From Thamnaconus septentrionalis (Eukaryota; Chordata; Actinopteri; Tetraodontiformes; Monacanthidae), in NCBI GenBank assembly GCA_009823395.1, contig CM020507.1:14371001-14435000 (forward strand): DNA of 64,000 bases, read 5' to 3'. This document shows, in pieces, positions 59,292-64,000 of this stretch. A program made the position numbers and the translations under genes. The notes under the pieces are model-generated. The model was not told the origin of the DNA. It ran no database searches and saw only the letters and a list, made by a program, of their open reading frames with translations. Position 1 is the stretch's first letter, and each line of letters starts with the position of its first letter.

Positions 59292-60019
59292 CTGGGGATA
59301 ACGCCAGTTATAATTCATCTTCCTTCCATTTCCTGCACAGTCTTCCTCGCGCTACGCCTCCGGAGCACTTCAGGATGAAAAGGAATGCTAATGCCTGCGT
59401 CTGCATCTCCACCAACCGAGTGTGTTTGCGCGCGCGGCAACGGGGTTTTGCTCGTGCGTGCGCGTCCGCTCGCTAAGCACATTTATGATAATTAACAGAC
59501 GGGAGAGGTCAGCCACAGCGAGCGAGCGAGTGCCAGAGTCACGGCTAGCAGAAGGAGGGGGGGGGGGTAGAAAATGATAGAGAGAAGAGGAAAGCACTGA
59601 TTTGCACAAACTGTTAATACTGTCGCCCACTTCCTCCACGTAGTATTATTGTGATTAAAAATAAATAAATAAAAAGCACCTCTGCAAAAGCAGAAGTCAA
59701 ACGGCAGCCTGCTGCAGTTACATTCAAAGATGCAAACACAGCCACTTTTTATAGGTTGTGTTTTAATTCCTATCTTATTTATTACCTGATCCTGACCTTA
59801 AAATGGCCAAAAACCAAATGATTTAAGTGCCTATTTTTGGTCTGTAAAGAAACACCAAATTGCATGCTAGCTGAAACATTTGTGCCCTTCCATGACCTTT
59901 CGGCAAAATGGGTTCCATTAAAAGTCGAAACCCTGGAAACTGTTCCCCGGCTTGAAAATATTTCTAAATTAAAAATTCTGAAAAAACATAAACTAATTAG
60001 TTTCTTTATCCGGCTCTCG

Positions 60020-60205
60020 CATTAGCAGCGGCACGCGGCGACGGGCGGCGCCGACAAAACGGCGGCTATCGCGCCATCGCCGGCGGTAATCGAGGTAATT
60101 AATACACGCGGAGGAAGCTCTCGGCGTCGTGCGCCGTAATTGAGTCATCGGCCAGCGGAGCTTTTGTCTACCTGGCGCCGCGCGCAGCCGCACAAAGGAG
60201 ATTTT
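60020..60205. promoter_or_regulatory. Candidate CpG-rich conserved element
   Basis: Very CpG-dense (GGCGGCGCCGAC, CGCGCCATCGCCGGCGG), enclosing GAGGTAATTAATACACGC and CGTAATTGAGTCATCGG. Homeodomain cores inside CpG-rich DNA resemble developmental enhancers with CpG-island character. Confidence 0.4.
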
Positions 60206-60474
60206 TTTTTTTTTTTTTGCATGCGTTAATGTGCATGCGTGCGCGTGTCTATGCCAGCGGACATTTTAGGTCTACCCTCCTCGCGCTCCCGCTACTGCCA
60301 AACGCCTTAAGATGGTGGCACCTTGAGGCAGAGCGAGACACTCGTGGAGGAAGCAGACCTCCTCCTCCTCCTCCTCCCTCTTCCCCTTCTTCCACCTCAG
60401 GTCCTTGCAACAACACAGCAGAACACCCCCCCACCACCACCGCCGTCCCCCCTTCCTAACCCTTCGCCCCCAAC

Positions 60475-60905
60475 CCGCTAATAAATATTTAATTCGGCCC
60501 TCTCTAATAAGGATATTAGGCGAGTACACCCCAGCTCTGCCGTATATGCATGAGTCCTCTCTCATCAAATTTACATAAAAGGGCCAGATGCTAATGCGAG
60601 AGCGTAGCAACTACCGCTCGCTATTCTATATGCACTGCTACTGGCGCCGCGGTCCAAGAGCCCATATAATTTAATTGCCGAACAGCATATATTTTTCAAA
60701 CGGGTCCCCCGTATTTAAATTTCAGCCGGGCCTCGGCGCCGCGCTCCCTACAAAAGACGGCGGGAGCCGAGGACGTATTTCTAATGCGGCGGCCGCCCGC
60801 CTTGACTACTTATATTTATGCTTGTTTAATGTTTATGAAGCTCCTCCTCCTCTTTCTCCCTCCCCTCGTCGGACACGTTTGCGCATAATTTGACAACAGG
60901 AAAAG
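60475..60905. promoter_or_regulatory. Candidate long conserved non-coding element
   Basis: About 400 bases without simple repeats, alternating AT motifs (TAAATATTTAATTCGG, CATATAATTTAATTGCCG, GTATTTAAATTTCAG) with CpG-rich joints (TGGCGCCGCGGTCC). This mosaic is typical of ultraconserved elements near developmental genes. Confidence 0.45.
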
Positions 60906-60999
60906 GGAAATAAAAAGGTAGGGCCGTGTCGCACCGAGCCCGAGCTTGTTCACGTGCTTTATTTTTTTTTATATATAATTTTAACAAGCCAATCCAAAT

Positions 61000-61660
61000 T
61001 AGCGCGAGGACGCCACATTACGCCGACAGCGTCAGCAGTTTGCTAATAGGGAATTGAAAGGGAGCATGGCGGGAAACAAACGGCGATAGCAATTAAGACA
61101 CCTTGATTTTGACAAATCCTGGACGCCGCAAAATTCGCTGTTTATCAAAAACAAACCAGGCAACAACAGTCGTACGGGGACGACAGCATATGGCATGTTC
61201 GGACCGCGCGGGCCTCACTGTTTGTAATTAATAGAGGATGAATAATGCAGTGACACGAAATACATTATTTACACCCTTTCATCTTTCGAGGTAGATTCAA
61301 AGCGCATTTCAGATGCAATTATAGTAATTTATTTATGGTGCGTCGTATTTGCATAATCAAAAGGCAGCGGAGCAGAGATATCCCTGCAAGACAGGCTGCA
61401 GCCAGCTTTAGACAAGTGGGGCAAAAAATAGCTCTTGTGCGCGCCGCCTCATCGTGCGCCGCGGCCGCCGCCACTGCGTTGATATCTAATCATGTAGTTA
61501 CACGGCTGCGAGGGCATTGCGCCGGTGCGTCGGCGTGTCCTTGGCGCTACAGGCACCGTGTGAGGTTCTCACGCCGCTGCGGCCGCCGACGTCTGTCGAA
61601 TTGCAGTTGGCAAAAAATGTTCAATCGTGTGAATCATCACATTGACGTGAAACGCTCATG
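61000..61660. promoter_or_regulatory. Candidate long conserved non-coding element with octamer
   Basis: Contains TAATTA (61225-61230) in TTTGTAATTAATAGAGG, GATGCAATTATAG, and a perfect octamer ATTTGCAT (61347-61354) running into AATCAAAAGG, which resembles a TCF/LEF site. Free of simple repeats for over 600 bases, unusual in this window. Confidence 0.45.
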
Positions 61661-62300
61661 CAAACGTACCGGATGACGCTGGAAAGTAGAAGACTGAAAG
61701 TTTGTCTTTTCAACATAAAAGGCAGCGACGTTGCTCGTTCCTTAAGATTTATATTATAATACCAAAATGACAATAACATTTAAAGGCCAGTATAATTCGT
61801 CATCATCAACAAATGAAAGATTGTTCAAAGCTGTGAATTAACCGGCCTTCTCTTATTTAAAGGAATTGCTTTTTAGAAAAACACAAAATTCCACAACAGG
61901 TCGACATCAAAACACTCCTCTGTTTTTGGAGGGGAAACAGCTGGGGGGTCGACACTGATGGAGCATTTTCATTAATAAGGCCGTTTAGGGCTGTAGTTTC
62001 AAGTGTAACACACAATCAAGTGCTGGCACTGTTTCATCTTTTTATGTTGCGTAAACTTGAATCTTAGAATTAAGGGCAAAAACACCAGATCACGTGTGTA
62101 AACAAATTTTGCTATCTGCTTTGAAGTTCTGATTTTCTTCAAGGAAGAAGACTCGGATCAGACATCAGTACTGAAAGCACTTCACTCATACAATCAGCTT
62201 TTTTTTTTTTGGCTGTGTGTTGTCTGTCTGACCATGCATATCCATGCATTTAACTGGAGGGGAGGGCCCTACAGCGTGGCAGAGCACAGCATGCCCGCTG
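61661..62300. other. Intergenic, no gene seen
   Basis: AT-rich on the left, with TTCATTAATAAGG near 61969 that may belong to a small conserved block. No exon supported. Confidence 0.45.
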
Positions 62301-62430
62301 GTCCCCACAAGACGCTCAAGTGGCCATGCATGATGTCATTAAAAAGGGCCCAACCATGACATTCCTCAGTGGATTAATGGCAAAGTTAAGGCTGGATGGC
62401 TGGCCTGTTATGAGAGGAGCTCCATCAGAT
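62301..62430. promoter_or_regulatory. Candidate conserved non-coding element
   Basis: A compact block: CATGCATGATGTCATTAAAA (CREB/ATF-like core within), CCAACCATGACATTCC and GGATTAATGGCAAAG. Bounded on the right by a CA tract. Confidence 0.4.
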
Positions 62431-62433
62431 CCC

Positions 62434-62434
62434 C

Positions 62435-62469
<35 letters not shown>
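62434..62469. repeat. (AC)n microsatellite
   Basis: About 17 AC units immediately right of a candidate conserved element. Confidence 0.95.
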
Positions 62470-62473
<4 letters not shown>

Positions 62474-62737
62474 CCTAGCGGGTGTCACTTTGGACAAGTC
62501 CAAGTATACAGTGGAATGTGAAAATCTGTTTTCTATTGAAAAAACAACATAGAAAAAGCACAGATCCTGAAGTCACCGTCCAACTGGCTGCTGCATCGCA
62601 CAGTGTGACCTAAATTAGCAGCGAAAGCCGGAGCTTAGCAGGTGGACGTCGCCACCTGACGGGAAGCGTGCTTGAATGCCGGAGCGCCGACCCTGACCCG
62701 TAGGGAGCAGGTAGTGGCTGCTATGCTAGCTCCTTGC

Positions 62738-62739
<2 letters not shown>

Positions 62740-62783
<44 letters not shown>
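62740..62783. repeat. (AC)n microsatellite
   Basis: About 21 AC units. Confidence 0.95.
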
Positions 62784-62786
<3 letters not shown>

Positions 62787-63019
62787 GAAAGCGGGAGTCT
62801 GTCCTGCGCTGGCAGGGGCCGATGCTGCCATGCGCACGGTGATCTCACCTACCGTTGCCGTGGCGACACCAACCAGAGGGAAAAGCCTTGTTGCGTGTGC
62901 GCATGCGTGTGTGTGTGTGTGTGTGCGCTTGTGATTGTGACAGGAGCTCGAGATGGAGGAAGAAAAAGAAGAGGAGGAGGAGGAGGAGGAAGAAGAGGAG
63001 GGCCTGCAGGAATTCACAT

Positions 63020-63560
63020 TGTGCCGGGCTTGTTTAAGGTTTATGCCTCATTCGCTTCCTGGCCTTTATCGGGGTGGTGGTGGCGGTGGTGGAGGAGGGC
63101 GGGGGGGGACACTGGAGCGGCCCTTTCAATTATCAAGGCAATAAATTCGGCGTGACCGCGTCATTAAAAATAGCGGAGCCCCGGCTGCTTTAACAGGAAA
63201 TTGCTCCTCTCCGTGCGAAGGGGGCGGGAGAGGAGGATGCGCGTGGGTTCATTTGCATCGCGAGACAAAGACGACGTGACGGAAAGACGCGTCTGCGCGT
63301 TTCTGCTGCGCATATGCCGACAAACGTCGCAAACTGCCGTCGTCTTGCTGCCCCCCCCCCACCACCCCCACCAGCCCTCCACCGAAAAACAAACTCGCCT
63401 ACTACCAGCTGGCATTGTTGAATTCTATTAGTGATGAAGAGCTAACTCAGACTATAGGGGTCATCTGCTCATCAATGGCTGGCGGTGGCCCGGGCTCGCT
63501 CCGCAGCCATGAATGCACTGAATTCATTACCCCTGGTGCACAGATGGTGTCTGGCTGCCT
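63020..63560. promoter_or_regulatory. Candidate conserved block near right edge
   Basis: Two motif-rich parts, 63120-63200 (TTATCAAGGCAATAAATTCG, GTCATTAAAAATAGC) and 63410-63560 (GAATTCTATTAGTGATG, CACTGAATTCATTACC). A C-run and CpG-rich sequence lie between them. Function is inferred from texture only. Confidence 0.35.
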
Positions 63561-63598
63561 GTCTCAAGTTCAAGTTCATGTCCAGGAGACACTAACAG

Positions 63599-63602
<4 letters not shown>

Positions 63603-63632
<30 letters not shown>
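63603..63632. repeat. (AC)n followed by GAGA-rich tract
   Basis: About 15 AC units, then a purine run with AGAGAGAG to about 63690 and CAGC/CAGA repeats to 63735. Confidence 0.93.
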
Positions 63633-63635
<3 letters not shown>

Positions 63636-63867
63636 TATATGCAGAAATAGAGGGAGAGCGAGACAGAGAGAGAGAGAGGGAGAGAGAGAGCAGGTCCAGG
63701 CCAGCCAGCCAACCAGCCAGCCAGACAGACAGACGTTGTTGACTAGGATGGAGCTATTGTTCCCCTTCATCAACGTGATGTAGCGGCCTCGCTCTCGCCG
63801 CATCCCAGACGCCCGGCTTCAGCTAATCGCGAGGCAGGCGCACGGGGGGAAAACGTCCCGCAAGTGG

Positions 63868-63899
63868 AGCAAAATAAATAAATAAATAAATAAATAAAA
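63868..63899. repeat. (AAAT)n repeat
   Basis: About 7 units of AAAT on the plus strand, near the right edge. Confidence 0.93.
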
Positions 63900-64000
63900 T
63901 CCACGGCGACCCTGCACGGGCAAATGCATACGGAGACAGCGGGACGAAAATAGCTCTGGCCGTTTCTGCTCACTTAGCCTGGATAATGCCGCAGATGTGA

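Larger units (their letters stand above)
54111..60019. other. Intergenic, no gene seen
   Basis: No coding exon supported. Many CA/GT tracts, poly(T) runs near 55470, 56390, 57435 and 57590, C-rich runs at 58190-58240 and 58868-58884. A motif-rich block at 55780-55900 (GCTAATTTAATAAACAGC, CATTAAAATGTTCATC) may be regulatory. Confidence 0.5.

Overview
The window is nuclear DNA of a ray-finned fish, probably a teleost. It holds one intron-rich vertebrate gene with short introns, remnants of fish-type interspersed repeats, very many (CA)n microsatellites, and no bacterial-style gene packing. The only protein-coding gene I can support is TMEM161B, on the minus strand. I assembled it exon by exon: 12 coding exons between 5295 and 19094, all splice phases compatible, 1464 coding bases, 487 residues. 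I recognised it from family knowledge; as I recall, the human protein has the same length.

Layout. 1-5294: sequence downstream of TMEM161B, containing its 3' UTR, a GC-rich patch near 4.1-4.4 kb and one possible extra minus-strand exon (3266-3435). 5295-19094: TMEM161B. Its intron 5 has the signature of a minor-spliceosome (U12-type) intron and also carries a perfect ~70-unit (AC)n tract and two non-autonomous DNA transposon relics. Another MITE-like element lies in intron 9 and a worn fish SINE in intron 1. 19.1-19.6 kb: TMEM161B promoter region with two ETS-type sites and a CRE-like site. 19.6-64 kb: about 44 kb in which I see no protein-coding exon, one decayed LINE 3' end near 20 kb, dozens of microsatellites, and scattered 100-600 bp islands rich in homeodomain (TAATTA), POU octamer (ATGCAAAT/ATTTGCAT) and SOX-like motifs. 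These islands become denser and more CpG-rich toward the right edge.

Interpretation. In tetrapods the DNA upstream of TMEM161B is a regulatory desert holding the lncRNA LINC00461, the microRNA miR-9-2 and then MEF2C. The desert here has the matching position and orientation, so it is probably the compact fish version of that neural enhancer landscape. I searched by eye for the mature miR-9 sequence on both strands and did not find it, so mir9 and mef2c would lie beyond 64000. The enhancer calls rest on motif content and sequence texture only; no alignment could be run.
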